DNA of 12,962 bases from Phycisphaeraceae bacterium. Lineage in GTDB: Bacteria; Planctomycetota; Phycisphaerae; Phycisphaerales; Phycisphaeraceae. Below, in pieces: positions 1 to 7,262 of the stretch; the stretch's first letter is position 1; each line of letters starts with the position of its first letter. The DNA lies in NCBI GenBank assembly GCA_003551485.1, contig PUMS01000115.1, positions 1 through 12,962 of the forward strand, read 5' to 3'. The notes under the pieces are model-generated. The model worked only from the letters and a program-made list of their open reading frames with translations, made no database searches and was not told the DNA's origin. The position numbers and the translations under genes were made by a program.

Positions 1-1
1 G

Positions 2-514
2 GCGGGGATGGTGCTGCGGCCGGTCGAGCGCCTGGTGGATGCCAGCCGCCGGCTTGCCGCCGAGCGTTTCGACCACCGCGTGGACCTGCCGGGCCAGGAT
101 GAGTTTCAGGAACTGGCCGAGGCCTTCAACCAGTTGGCCGCGCAGCTTCAGAACAACGAGCAGCGAAAGCTCGAGGTCATGCACCAGGTCGCGGCCACGC
201 TCAACCACGAGCTCAACAACGCCGCGGCCATCATCGATCTGCAACTGCGCCTGCTTCGCCGCCAGGCCGGCTCCGGGGCCAACCTGGAACAGCCGCTGGA
301 GCAGATCCACGCCAGCCTCCAGCGCATGACGGCGGTGGTGGCCTCGCTCAAGCACGTTCGCCGGATCGTGCTGACCGACTACCTCCACGGTGTGCGGATG
401 CTGGACCTGGAGCGGTCGGTCGAGCCCGATGCCGCCCCCCCGCCCTCGAAGGCCTCCGCCCACAGTCCGCACCCCGACGCTGAACCCTCGGCCTCGGTGG
501 AGGACCGCCCATGA
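2..514 (+). CDS. HAMP plus DHp protein, histidine-kinase-like without ATPase domain (5' partial)
   Basis: The frame is open to the left edge, so the N-terminus (probably a membrane sensor) is missing. Counting from the in-frame ATG at 8, residues 1-48 fit the end of a HAMP linker: RPVERL, then the DEF..LAEAFNQL signature. A coiled stretch follows, then a kinase H-box with TLNHELNN (candidate phospho-His 67) and a second helix to about residue 120. The chain then runs into a short Pro/Ser-rich tail and stops at 168. The N, G1, F and G2 boxes of the HATPase domain are absent, and the adjacent sequence has no frameshifted remnant of them, because the next kinase starts at once with its own N-terminus. 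It could be a phospho-acceptor or dimerisation partner for the downstream kinase, or a decayed kinase. The downstream gene overlaps by ATGA, which implies translational coupling. The domain reading is by motif only. Confidence 0.72.
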   Translation, partial: AGMVLRPVERLVDASRRLAAERFDHRVDLPGQDEFQELAEAFNQLAAQLQNNEQRKLEVMHQVAATLNHELNNAAAIIDLQLRLLRRQAGSGANLEQPLEQIHASLQRMTAVVASLKHVRRIVLTDYLHGVRMLDLERSVEPDAAPPPSKASAHSPHPDAEPSASVEDRP

Positions 515-1908
515 GCGACCCGGCCCGGAGCGCGCACGGCGAGGCGATGCGACGGCACCTGGCCTGGATGGTCCGCCTGCGCTGGGCCGCGGGTGGCGCG
601 ATCGTGGCCGGCGTGCTGCTGGAACGTCACTGGCTGGGCTGGTACGACCTGCCCAGTGCGCTGCTGGCCGTGGGGCTGCTGGTGCTGGCTTACAACGCCG
701 TCTTCTTCCTGATCCTTGCGCGGCAGGCAGTGCGGCCGGGGCGCGGGCGGGTGCTGGCCTACCTCCAGATCGCCCTGGACCTGGCGTGCCTGATGGTCCT
801 GGTGGTGCATACCGGCGCCCTGGCCAGCCCGCTGCTGGGCTTGAGCTTTCTGCACATGGTCTTCGCCAGCCTGCTGCTGACGCGGGCCGCGGCCTACGCG
901 GGCGCGGCGGGGGCCATGCTGCTGATGGTGCTGGCCCTGATGCTGGCCGGACCCTGGCCGCTGGGGCATGGGCAGACGCTGCAACTTGTGGGCTGGTCGC
1001 TGGCGCTGGTGTTGACGGTGTACCTGGCCAACCACCTCACCGCCAGCCTGCGGCGCCACCGCCGCCGCCTGATCGTGCGCAACCGGCGTATCCGGCACCT
1101 GCTGCGCCGCCTTCAGGAGCAGCAGTTGGCGATGGTCCAGCACGAGAAGGCCGCGGCCATGGGACGCATGGCCGCCGGCCTCGCCCACGAGATCGCCAAT
1201 CCCCTGGCCAGCATGGACAGCGTCCTGCAACTGATGCAGCGCAGCGGTCAGCCGCTCAGCGGCGAGCGCATCGCCACGCTTCGCGAGCAGGTCGACCGCA
1301 TCAAGCGCACGCTTCGCCAGGTGACCGACTTCGCCCATCCCACCGAGTACGAATGGCGCAGCGTGGGGCTGAACGATCTGATGGAATCGGGCCTCCAGAT
1401 GGTGCGGTTTGACCACCGGCTGCGCCGCATTCAGCTTCAAATCGAGCAGGCACCCGACAACCCGAGCGTGCACGTCCAGCCCCACGCCGTGCAGCAGGCG
1501 CTGACCAACATTCTGCTCAACGCCATCGATGCCCTGGCCGAGGTGCCCGACCCCACACTCACCGTCCGGGCCGCCATGCAAGGCCGCCGGCCCATCATCG
1601 AGGTGATCGACAACGGCCCGGGCATTCCCGAGGCCCACAGCCGGGATATCTTCGACCCGTTCTTCACCACCAAGCCCGTGGGCAAGGGCACGGGCCTGGG
1701 CCTGGCCATCAGCCGGACGCTGCTCGAGGATCAGGGCGGGGACATCCAGTGGCAGCAGACGCCCGGCGGCGGGGCCACCTTTGCGGTGATCCTGCCCCGC
1801 CAGCGTGCAGAGAGCAAGGCCGCCGCCAGGAGACCGCCAGGGGTGAGCCCCGCCCAGGCATCTGTCCCATCGGTTGATCGGGGCGGGGCCCCGGATTCCC
1901 AGGTTTGA
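511..1908 (+). CDS. Polytopic membrane sensor histidine kinase
   Basis: This is a 465-residue two-component sensor kinase that autophosphorylates on His and should pass phosphate to a response regulator not present in the window. Residues about 24-176 hold roughly six hydrophobic segments with short loops and no large periplasmic domain. The catalytic core follows: H-box LAHEIANPLASM (His226), N-box NILLNAIDAL (about 333-342), G1 DNGPGI (367-372), F-box FDPFFTTKP and G2 GKGTGLGLAI (391-400). All key residues are present. The HEIxNPL box is typical of kinases related to NtrB/AtoS, which often partner NtrC-type sigma-54 activators (family knowledge). The loop around residues 101-108 (TGALASPL) faintly recalls the quinone-sensing GGxxNPF loop of RegB/PrrB, but the key residues differ. 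The start is set by the ATGA overlap with the upstream gene and by GGAGGA at 499-504. A 35-residue Ala/Pro-rich tail follows the kinase core. Confidence 0.9.
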   Translation: MSDPARSAHGEAMRRHLAWMVRLRWAAGGAIVAGVLLERHWLGWYDLPSALLAVGLLVLAYNAVFFLILARQAVRPGRGRVLAYLQIALDLACLMVLVVHTGALASPLLGLSFLHMVFASLLLTRAAAYAGAAGAMLLMVLALMLAGPWPLGHGQTLQLVGWSLALVLTVYLANHLTASLRRHRRRLIVRNRRIRHLLRRLQEQQLAMVQHEKAAAMGRMAAGLAHEIANPLASMDSVLQLMQRSGQPLSGERIATLREQVDRIKRTLRQVTDFAHPTEYEWRSVGLNDLMESGLQMVRFDHRLRRIQLQIEQAPDNPSVHVQPHAVQQALTNILLNAIDALAEVPDPTLTVRAAMQGRRPIIEVIDNGPGIPEAHSRDIFDPFFTTKPVGKGTGLGLAISRTLLEDQGGDIQWQQTPGGGATFAVILPRQRAESKAAARRPPGVSPAQASVPSVDRGGAPDSQV

Positions 1909-1958
1909 GAGCGGGGCCGACCGACCGCCGCATTTCCGTCTCCCCTCACACTTCACCC

Positions 1959-1974
1959 TGGCACGCCCTGTGCA
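1959..1974 (+). promoter_or_regulatory. Candidate sigma-54 (RpoN) -24/-12 promoter of the cytochrome operon
   Basis: The sequence TGGCACG-CCCT-GTGCA matches the sigma-54 consensus TGGCACG-N4-TTGCW. The invariant GG (1960-1961) and GC (1972-1973) have exactly the required 10-base gap, and only the first T of TTGC is changed. It lies in the gap between the kinase gene and the first cytochrome gene. A start of transcription is expected near 1985, leaving a leader of about 70 bases to the ATG at 2056. No clear activator-binding palindrome was identified upstream. A CGGGGCCCCG palindrome at 1884-1893 lies inside the kinase tail and may be chance. Confidence 0.55.
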
Positions 1975-2055
1975 TCAGCAATGGCTGTAACCCCTGCGCC
2001 CTGCGCGCTGCGGCGCTGAGCGTTGCGCCCATGGCGCAGATGGATCGGACCGCCC

Positions 2056-4224
2056 ATGCCAGGCCGTGCCCACAGCTTCATGCCTCGACCCGCCACCGTG
2101 GCCCTGTGGATGGCGCTGGCCCTGTTCATCGCCGCGGTCACGGTGACCAGCCCGGTGGCCGGTTCATCCGCCCCCGGCGATGCACGCCCCACCACCACCG
2201 CGCCCGACAACCGCCGCTGCCTGAACTGTCACGGCCAGCCGCACATCGCCGACTTGACGCCGGCCGAGCGTCGCACCATGGTCCTGGGCGAGGCCACCAC
2301 CCCTGAAGCGCTGCCGGGCCTCTACGTTGTGCCCGAGCACTTCACCCAGCACCAGTCGCTGCGATGCGTCGACTGCCACCGCGATGCCGCCGCCCTGCCG
2401 CACGCGGCCGTGCTCGAGCCGGCCACCTGCGACAGCGGTTGCCACGGTGACGATGCCGACCGCGTCGCCCGCGGCGCCCACGGCCAGGCCCTGGAACGCG
2501 GCGACCCCGATGCCCCCCGCTGCGCCACCTGCCACGGCGGCCATGACATCCGACCCGCCACCGACCGCCGCTCGCAACTGCACCCGTTGAACATCACCAG
2601 CCTCTGCGGCGACTGCCACGGCGAGCACACCGACCCCGTCACCGGCCGCCGACCTGGGCCCGAGGCCATCGAGCAGTACCTGGCCAGCGTGCATGGGCGG
2701 GCCGTGGCCGTGACGGGCCTGGTCGTGGCCGCCACGTGTGTCAGTTGCCACGGGGCCCACGATGTGCGGCCGTCGGACGATCCGCAGTCGCTGGTGCACC
2801 GCGCTCAGGTGGCCACCACCTGCGGCCAGTGCCACCTGGGCATCGAAGGGACCTACATGCAGAGCATCCACGGCCAGGCCCTGGCCGACGGCCGCGACGA
2901 TGCCCCGGTCTGCACCGACTGCCACACCGCCCACGCCATCACCCGGGCCGACACCCCCGCATTCATGCGCGACATCGTCAACGAGTGCGGCGACTGCCAC
3001 AACCAGCCGGGGGCCGATGGCCGCCGCGTGTCGCTGTACGACTCCTACCGCCGCAGCTATCACGGCCAGGTGACGTTGCTGGGCTCGATGCGTGCCGCCC
3101 GGTGCAGCGACTGCCACGGGGCCCACGACATCCTGCCGGCCTCCTCGCCGCAGTCGCGCATCCACCCGGACAACCGGCTTCAGATGTGTGCCTCGTGCCA
3201 CCCGCGGGCCAACGCCAACTTCGTGCTCTACGCCCCGCACGCCGACCACCGCGACCGCGAGCGCTACCCGCTGCTGTACGCCATCTGGCTCTACTTCATC
3301 ATCCTGATGAGCGCCACCTTCGGCTTCTTCGGGCTGCATTCGCTGCTGTGGTTTGTCCGCTCGGGCATCGAGCGGGTGCGCAAGGGCCGGCCCCGACCGC
3401 CCAGGGCCAACCCGCACGCCATCCGCCGCTTCAACCGCGTGGACCGCATCAACCACGCGCTGGCCATCGTGACCTTCTTCGGCCTGACGCTGACGGGCAT
3501 GCCGCTGATGTTCGCCGATCAGGCCTGGGCGGCGAAGCTGACGGCCATGATGGGCGGGGTCCACGGCGCGGGGCTGCTGCACCGCATCTTCGCCGTGGGG
3601 CTGATGCTCAACTTCGTGGTCCACATGGTGGGCGTGGCGCGGCGGATGCATCGCCACGGGGTGCGCCGGATTCTGTTCGGCCCCAACAGCATGCTGCCGC
3701 GCTGGAAGGATGTGACCGACTGCATCGGCATGTTCCGCTGGTTCTTCGGCGGGCCCAAGCCGCGCTTCGACCGCTGGACCTACTGGGAGAAGTTCGACTA
3801 CTGGGCCGAGATCGCCGGCACGATCATCATCGGCGGCACGGGGCTGCTGCTGTGGTTCCCCGAGTTCTTCTCGACCTGGCTGCCCGGCTGGGTGCTCAAC
3901 GCCGCGTTCATCATCCACGGCTACGAGGCGCTGCTGGCGGTGGGCTTCATCTTCACCATCCACTTCTTCAACGCGCACCTGCGCTGGGAGAAGTTCCCGG
4001 TCGACGATGTGATGTTCACCGGCCGGCTCCCGGAAGAGGAGTTCGCCCACGAGCGTCCGCTGGAGTACGAGCGCCTGCGCGCCGCGGGCGAGCTGAAAAA
4101 CCTTTACACCACCCCCCCGCCGCGCTGGCAGCGCCCGCTGGCGGTGGGTGTGGGCATCCTGGCCATGGCGATCGGCATCACGATGGTGGTGCTGATCGTC
4201 ACGGCCGGACTGGGGATCATGTAG
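2056..4224 (+). CDS. CbcL-like inner-membrane cytochrome: 11-heme c domain fused to a b-type membrane domain
   Basis: This protein probably moves electrons between the quinone pool and periplasmic cytochromes. Numbered from ATG 2056 (722 aa): a Sec-type signal (hydrophobic about 17-32), then a periplasmic domain with heme motifs whose first Cys are at about 55, 104, 125, 156, 184, 228, 256, 286, 311, 350 and 378. Ten are CXXCH; the third is CDSGCH, a CX3CH variant. HG dipeptides before several motifs (SVHG, SIHG, SYHG) are good distal ligands. About six membrane helices follow (roughly 406-435, 465-485, 505-527, 584-604, 614-639, 692-720), with His in several (for example NH at 467, LLH at 509, VVH at 523, IIH at 621, TIH at 636), resembling the diheme b subunits of formate dehydrogenase and thiosulfate reductase. 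The c-b fusion matches Geobacter CbcL in kind. In-frame ATGs at 2023 and 2080 are alternatives; 2056 has GGA six bases upstream, and 2080 gives the shortest signal peptide. The next gene starts immediately after the stop. Confidence 0.88.
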   Translation: MPGRAHSFMPRPATVALWMALALFIAAVTVTSPVAGSSAPGDARPTTTAPDNRRCLNCHGQPHIADLTPAERRTMVLGEATTPEALPGLYVVPEHFTQHQSLRCVDCHRDAAALPHAAVLEPATCDSGCHGDDADRVARGAHGQALERGDPDAPRCATCHGGHDIRPATDRRSQLHPLNITSLCGDCHGEHTDPVTGRRPGPEAIEQYLASVHGRAVAVTGLVVAATCVSCHGAHDVRPSDDPQSLVHRAQVATTCGQCHLGIEGTYMQSIHGQALADGRDDAPVCTDCHTAHAITRADTPAFMRDIVNECGDCHNQPGADGRRVSLYDSYRRSYHGQVTLLGSMRAARCSDCHGAHDILPASSPQSRIHPDNRLQMCASCHPRANANFVLYAPHADHRDRERYPLLYAIWLYFIILMSATFGFFGLHSLLWFVRSGIERVRKGRPRPPRANPHAIRRFNRVDRINHALAIVTFFGLTLTGMPLMFADQAWAAKLTAMMGGVHGAGLLHRIFAVGLMLNFVVHMVGVARRMHRHGVRRILFGPNSMLPRWKDVTDCIGMFRWFFGGPKPRFDRWTYWEKFDYWAEIAGTIIIGGTGLLLWFPEFFSTWLPGWVLNAAFIIHGYEALLAVGFIFTIHFFNAHLRWEKFPVDDVMFTGRLPEEEFAHERPLEYERLRAAGELKNLYTTPPPRWQRPLAVGVGILAMAIGITMVVLIVTAGLGIM

Positions 4225-5679
4225 ATGAGCACAGACCCATCCAGTAACGAGCGGTCCGATCGGCCGCGCCTGTACCGCTGGCTGGGCCTGCGGCGCAGGC
4301 AGGGCCGCTGGCTTCGCGTGGCGCCCACGCGCTGGGGCAAGGTGCTGATCGCCATGCTCATGCTCGGGTTCATGGTGGCCATGGCCGAGTTCTCAAGCCA
4401 CCCCACCTTCTGCCGCACCTGCCACATCATGGAGCCCTACTATGAGGAGTGGCTGCATTCATCACACAGTGATGTGACCTGCATCAGTTGCCACTTCGAG
4501 CCGGGCCTGCGGGGCATGATCGAGGGTAAGTTCAGGGCCATGGCCAAGCCGGTCAAGTTCATCACCGGCACCTACGGCACCCGCCCGCGCGCCGAGGTCA
4601 GCGATGCCTCCTGCCTCCAGTCCGGCTGCCACGACCACCGCCTGCTCGACGGCCCGCTGACATGGACGGTCAACTCCAGCCGCGACGATCCGATCGACAT
4701 TCACTTCGATCACGCGCCGCACCTGGGCGAGATGCGGCGTGGCAAGCAGTTGCGCTGCGTCTCCTGCCATTCGCAGATCGTCATGGGCGAACACATCAGC
4801 GTCACGGTGGAAAGCTGCCACCTGTGCCACTTCAAGGATGTGGCACACGGCCGCGATGACCAGACCATCGCCGGTTGCCAATCGTGCCACGCAGCGCCGC
4901 AGGGCGAGCTGCGGCTCTCGACCGGCTACTTCAATCACGCCGACTACATCGACCGCGTCTCGTGCGAGAACTGCCACGCCAACACCATCGACGGCGACGG
5001 CGCCGTGCCACGCCAGGTGTGCTGGACGTGCCACAACCAGCCGCGCCAACTGGCGCTGATCGAGGACGTTGAGCTGATGCACCGGATGCACGTGACCGAC
5101 CGCAAGGTCGAATGCTCGGCCTGCCACGTCAAGATCATCCATCAGCTCGACGCCCGCCCGGCCAGCGTGCTGCATGAACAGCCGGCCATGGCCAACACCT
5201 GCGGCCAGTGCCACGACACCCCCCACAGCGCGCCGATGGACATGTACCGCGGCACCGGCGGGCGCGGGGTGATTGACATGCCCAGTGCCATGCAGCGAAG
5301 CCGCGTCGAGTGCATCGCCTGCCACCAGGGGCCCAAGCGCCAGCCGGGCCATGCCGCCATGGTCGGGCAGACCTACCTGGCCACGCAGCAGGCCTGCGAC
5401 CGCTGCCACGGCTCGCGCTACCCCGACACCCTGGCCCTGTGGCAGCGCACGATCGATGACCACCTCGCCCGCGCCAAGGGCGTGCTCGACAAGGCACGGG
5501 CCGTTGCCGGCAATGACGCCAAGCGCCGGGACCTGCTTGCCGATGCCGAGCACAACGTCCGCTTCGTCGAGCTCGGCCACGGTGTGCACAACATCCACTA
5601 CGCCACCGCCCTGCTCAACGTCGCCATCGAACGGTGCGAACAGGTGATCGAACTCGCCGGTGAGGAGGGTGGACCATGA
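4225..5679 (+). CDS. NapC/NirT-type 12-heme membrane-anchored cytochrome c (quinol dehydrogenase)
   Basis: This is a 484-residue protein with a cytoplasmic basic N-terminus, one membrane anchor (about 39-54) and a NapC/NrfH-type tetraheme start. The sequence FCRTCHIMEPYY (Cys63), then CISCHFEPG (Cys86), then KFITGTYGTRP, is the classic quinol-oxidising fold signature. Heme motifs begin at Cys 63, 86, 130, 178, 198, 218, 247, 266, 297, 326, 363 and 391. Eleven are CXXCH; the third, CLQSGCH, is a CX4CH. Residues about 405-480 lack hemes and look like a long helical hairpin ending in GHGVHNIHYATALL, similar in form to the C-terminal helices of NrfA-type cytochromes. Canonical NapC/NrfH have 4 hemes, so this is a much enlarged member, closer in concept to Geobacter ImcH. 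The ATG directly abuts the upstream TAG, and the gene overlaps the next ORF by ATGA. The likely role is quinol oxidation with transfer to the following cytochromes. Confidence 0.88.
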   Translation: MSTDPSSNERSDRPRLYRWLGLRRRQGRWLRVAPTRWGKVLIAMLMLGFMVAMAEFSSHPTFCRTCHIMEPYYEEWLHSSHSDVTCISCHFEPGLRGMIEGKFRAMAKPVKFITGTYGTRPRAEVSDASCLQSGCHDHRLLDGPLTWTVNSSRDDPIDIHFDHAPHLGEMRRGKQLRCVSCHSQIVMGEHISVTVESCHLCHFKDVAHGRDDQTIAGCQSCHAAPQGELRLSTGYFNHADYIDRVSCENCHANTIDGDGAVPRQVCWTCHNQPRQLALIEDVELMHRMHVTDRKVECSACHVKIIHQLDARPASVLHEQPAMANTCGQCHDTPHSAPMDMYRGTGGRGVIDMPSAMQRSRVECIACHQGPKRQPGHAAMVGQTYLATQQACDRCHGSRYPDTLALWQRTIDDHLARAKGVLDKARAVAGNDAKRRDLLADAEHNVRFVELGHGVHNIHYATALLNVAIERCEQVIELAGEEGGP

Positions 5680-7262
5680 GCGGCCGATGGGTCATCCACA
5701 CCTCAGGCGCCCGCCCGCATCCACGTGCGGCCCCCTTCCGGCTCCCTCTCCCATCGGGAGAGGGTTGGGGTGAGGGCGGATGCGCGATGGGCAGTGCGAA
5801 CCTTCCCTCACCCCCGGCCCCTCTCCCGGAGGGAGAGGGGGGCGATCGCAGACGGCGAAACCTCATGGGGCACTGCGCTGCGATCCTCCTGCTGCTGGCC
5901 CTGATCGGCTGCGGTGGCAACGGGGCCAACGGACAGCAGCAGCCCGAATACGCAACCGCCACGGCGCCGGCACGCACCGAGCCCGCTCCGCGGCCCACCG
6001 AGCCTTTGCCGCCCGATGCCACCTGCATCAACGAGGCCTGCCACGCGCCCATGCACGAGGCCCGCCACATCCATCAGCCCGTGGCCGCGATGGCCTGCGA
6101 TGCCTGCCACGGACCTGACACCGGCAACCACGAGTTCCCCCTCAAGCGCCAGGGCAACGAAACCTGCACCTTCTGCCACAGCGTTGCCGGCGTCCGCGAG
6201 CACCAGCACGCGGCCGTGGAAGAAGATGGGTGCATCACCTGCCACGACCCGCACGGCTCGCCGACCAAGTTCCAGCTCACCGCAATCTCCACCGAAAGGC
6301 TCTGCGCCCGTTGCCACGACATGCAGTGGGACCGCTACGTACACACCCCCTTCGCCGAGGGCCAGTGTACGCTTTGCCACGAGCCCCACCAGGCCGACAA
6401 CCGCGGCCTGCTGCGCGGCCCCGATGGCCCGGACCACTGCCTGGGCTGCCATGAGGACCGCCGCAGCGCGCTTTCGGCCGCGCCGATGGTCCACGAGCCG
6501 GTGCGCGACGACTGCCTGAGCTGCCATGGCCCGCACAGCGGCCCGGCCACCGCCCACACCCTCGCCCCCACGCGCAAGCTGTGTGCCTCGTGCCACGATC
6601 CGGTCATCGCACGCATCGAAGCTCAACCCATGATCCACAGCGCCACCACCATGGATGCGGCCTGCGGCAACTGCCACGACCCCCATGCCGGACACACCGC
6701 CCTGCTACCCGACCGCGAGGACAGGGTGTGCATGAGCTGCCACACACAGGCGGTCGAGGCCGACGATGGCCGCCGCATTCCGGCCATGGAGCGCACGATG
6801 AAGCGGGCGTTCCTGCACGGGCCGATCCGCGCCGGGGAATGCAGCCCCTGCCATGACCCCCACGCTGCGCCCCACCCGGCACTGCTGCACCAGCCAGTGC
6901 CGGCGACGTTCTACGCGCCGTTCAACGTCGATGACTACGAGCTGTGCTTTTCCTGCCACAGTCCCGACCTGGTGCTCGGGGAGGACACGGCCAGGGTCAC
7001 CGGCTTCCGCGATGGGCAGGCCAACCTGCACTACATCCACGTCAAGCGCCCCCAGCGCGGCCGCACGTGCCGCACCTGCCACGATGTCCATGCCAGCGAT
7101 CAGCCCCACCACGTGGCCGCCACGGTGGCCTTCGAGGGCTCGGACTGGGCGATGCCCATCAACTTCCAGCGCCGTGATGATGGCGGCCGCTGCGCACCGG
7201 GCTGCCACGAACCCAAAACCTACCGGCGCAACGGCGCCGATTCCACGCGAGGTGTACCATGA
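5676..7262 (+). CDS. 15-heme doubled-CXXCH cytochrome c, predicted lipoprotein
   Basis: This protein is a multiheme electron carrier. Numbered from 5676 (528 aa), heme motifs begin at Cys 117, 141, 164, 186, 210, 231, 255, 280, 303, 330, 352, 389, 424, 465 and 506. The first is CX4CH (CINEACH), the last CX3CH (CAPGCH) and the rest CXXCH, many followed by xPH as in doubled-CXXCH domains. A lipobox, LLLLALIGCGG, has its Cys at 79, which suggests membrane attachment. The start is uncertain. ATG 5676 has the best ribosome-binding site of the window (AGGAGG at 5663-5668, 7-base spacing) and the ATGA overlap typical of this operon, but it puts about 63 residues, mostly translated REP hairpins, ahead of the signal. 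ATG 5865 (MGHCAAI) would give a normal lipoprotein signal (465 aa) but has a poor ribosome-binding site. The full ORF is given because both starts are possible. The next gene is a clear paralog. Confidence 0.85.
   Translation: MSGRWVIHTSGARPHPRAAPFRLPLPSGEGWGEGGCAMGSANLPSPPAPLPEGEGGDRRRRNLMGHCAAILLLLALIGCGGNGANGQQQPEYATATAPARTEPAPRPTEPLPPDATCINEACHAPMHEARHIHQPVAAMACDACHGPDTGNHEFPLKRQGNETCTFCHSVAGVREHQHAAVEEDGCITCHDPHGSPTKFQLTAISTERLCARCHDMQWDRYVHTPFAEGQCTLCHEPHQADNRGLLRGPDGPDHCLGCHEDRRSALSAAPMVHEPVRDDCLSCHGPHSGPATAHTLAPTRKLCASCHDPVIARIEAQPMIHSATTMDAACGNCHDPHAGHTALLPDREDRVCMSCHTQAVEADDGRRIPAMERTMKRAFLHGPIRAGECSPCHDPHAAPHPALLHQPVPATFYAPFNVDDYELCFSCHSPDLVLGEDTARVTGFRDGQANLHYIHVKRPQRGRTCRTCHDVHASDQPHHVAATVAFEGSDWAMPINFQRRDDGGRCAPGCHEPKTYRRNGADSTRGVP
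5744..5776 (+). repeat. REP-like hairpin, copy 1
   Basis: The perfect 9-bp stem CCCTCTCCC / GGGAGAGGG (5744-5752 and 5756-5764), with a three-base loop ATC, is followed by the tail GGGGTGAGGG (5767-5776). A second copy lies inverted at 5805-5840. The form (short GC-rich hairpin plus conserved tail, paired head to head) is that of bacterial REP/BIME elements. It sits just downstream of the ATG at 5676. Confidence 0.75.
5805..5840 (-). repeat. REP-like hairpin, copy 2 (inverted relative to copy 1)
   Basis: Read on the minus strand, this is the 10-bp stem CCCCTCTCCC / GGGAGAGGGG (5818-5827 and 5831-5840) with a three-base loop, then the GGGGTGAGGG tail (the plus strand reads CCCTCACCCC at 5805-5814). 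Its tail is fully complementary to the tail of copy 1, so the two copies together can form one long cruciform over 5744-5840. Confidence 0.75.

Noticed and set aside
1905..2306. Open frame bridging the kinase and cytochrome genes
   Set aside because: It runs out of frame through the signal peptide and first heme of the cytochrome gene and shows no recognisable motif.
2164..4050. Long reverse-strand open frame (628 codons) opposite the CbcL-like gene, and similar ones at 379-1956, 4462-5598 and 7220-9121
   Set aside because: They are His/Val/Gly/Ala-rich antisense shadows of strongly GC-biased genes, with no family motifs; the plus strand has clear heme and kinase motifs.
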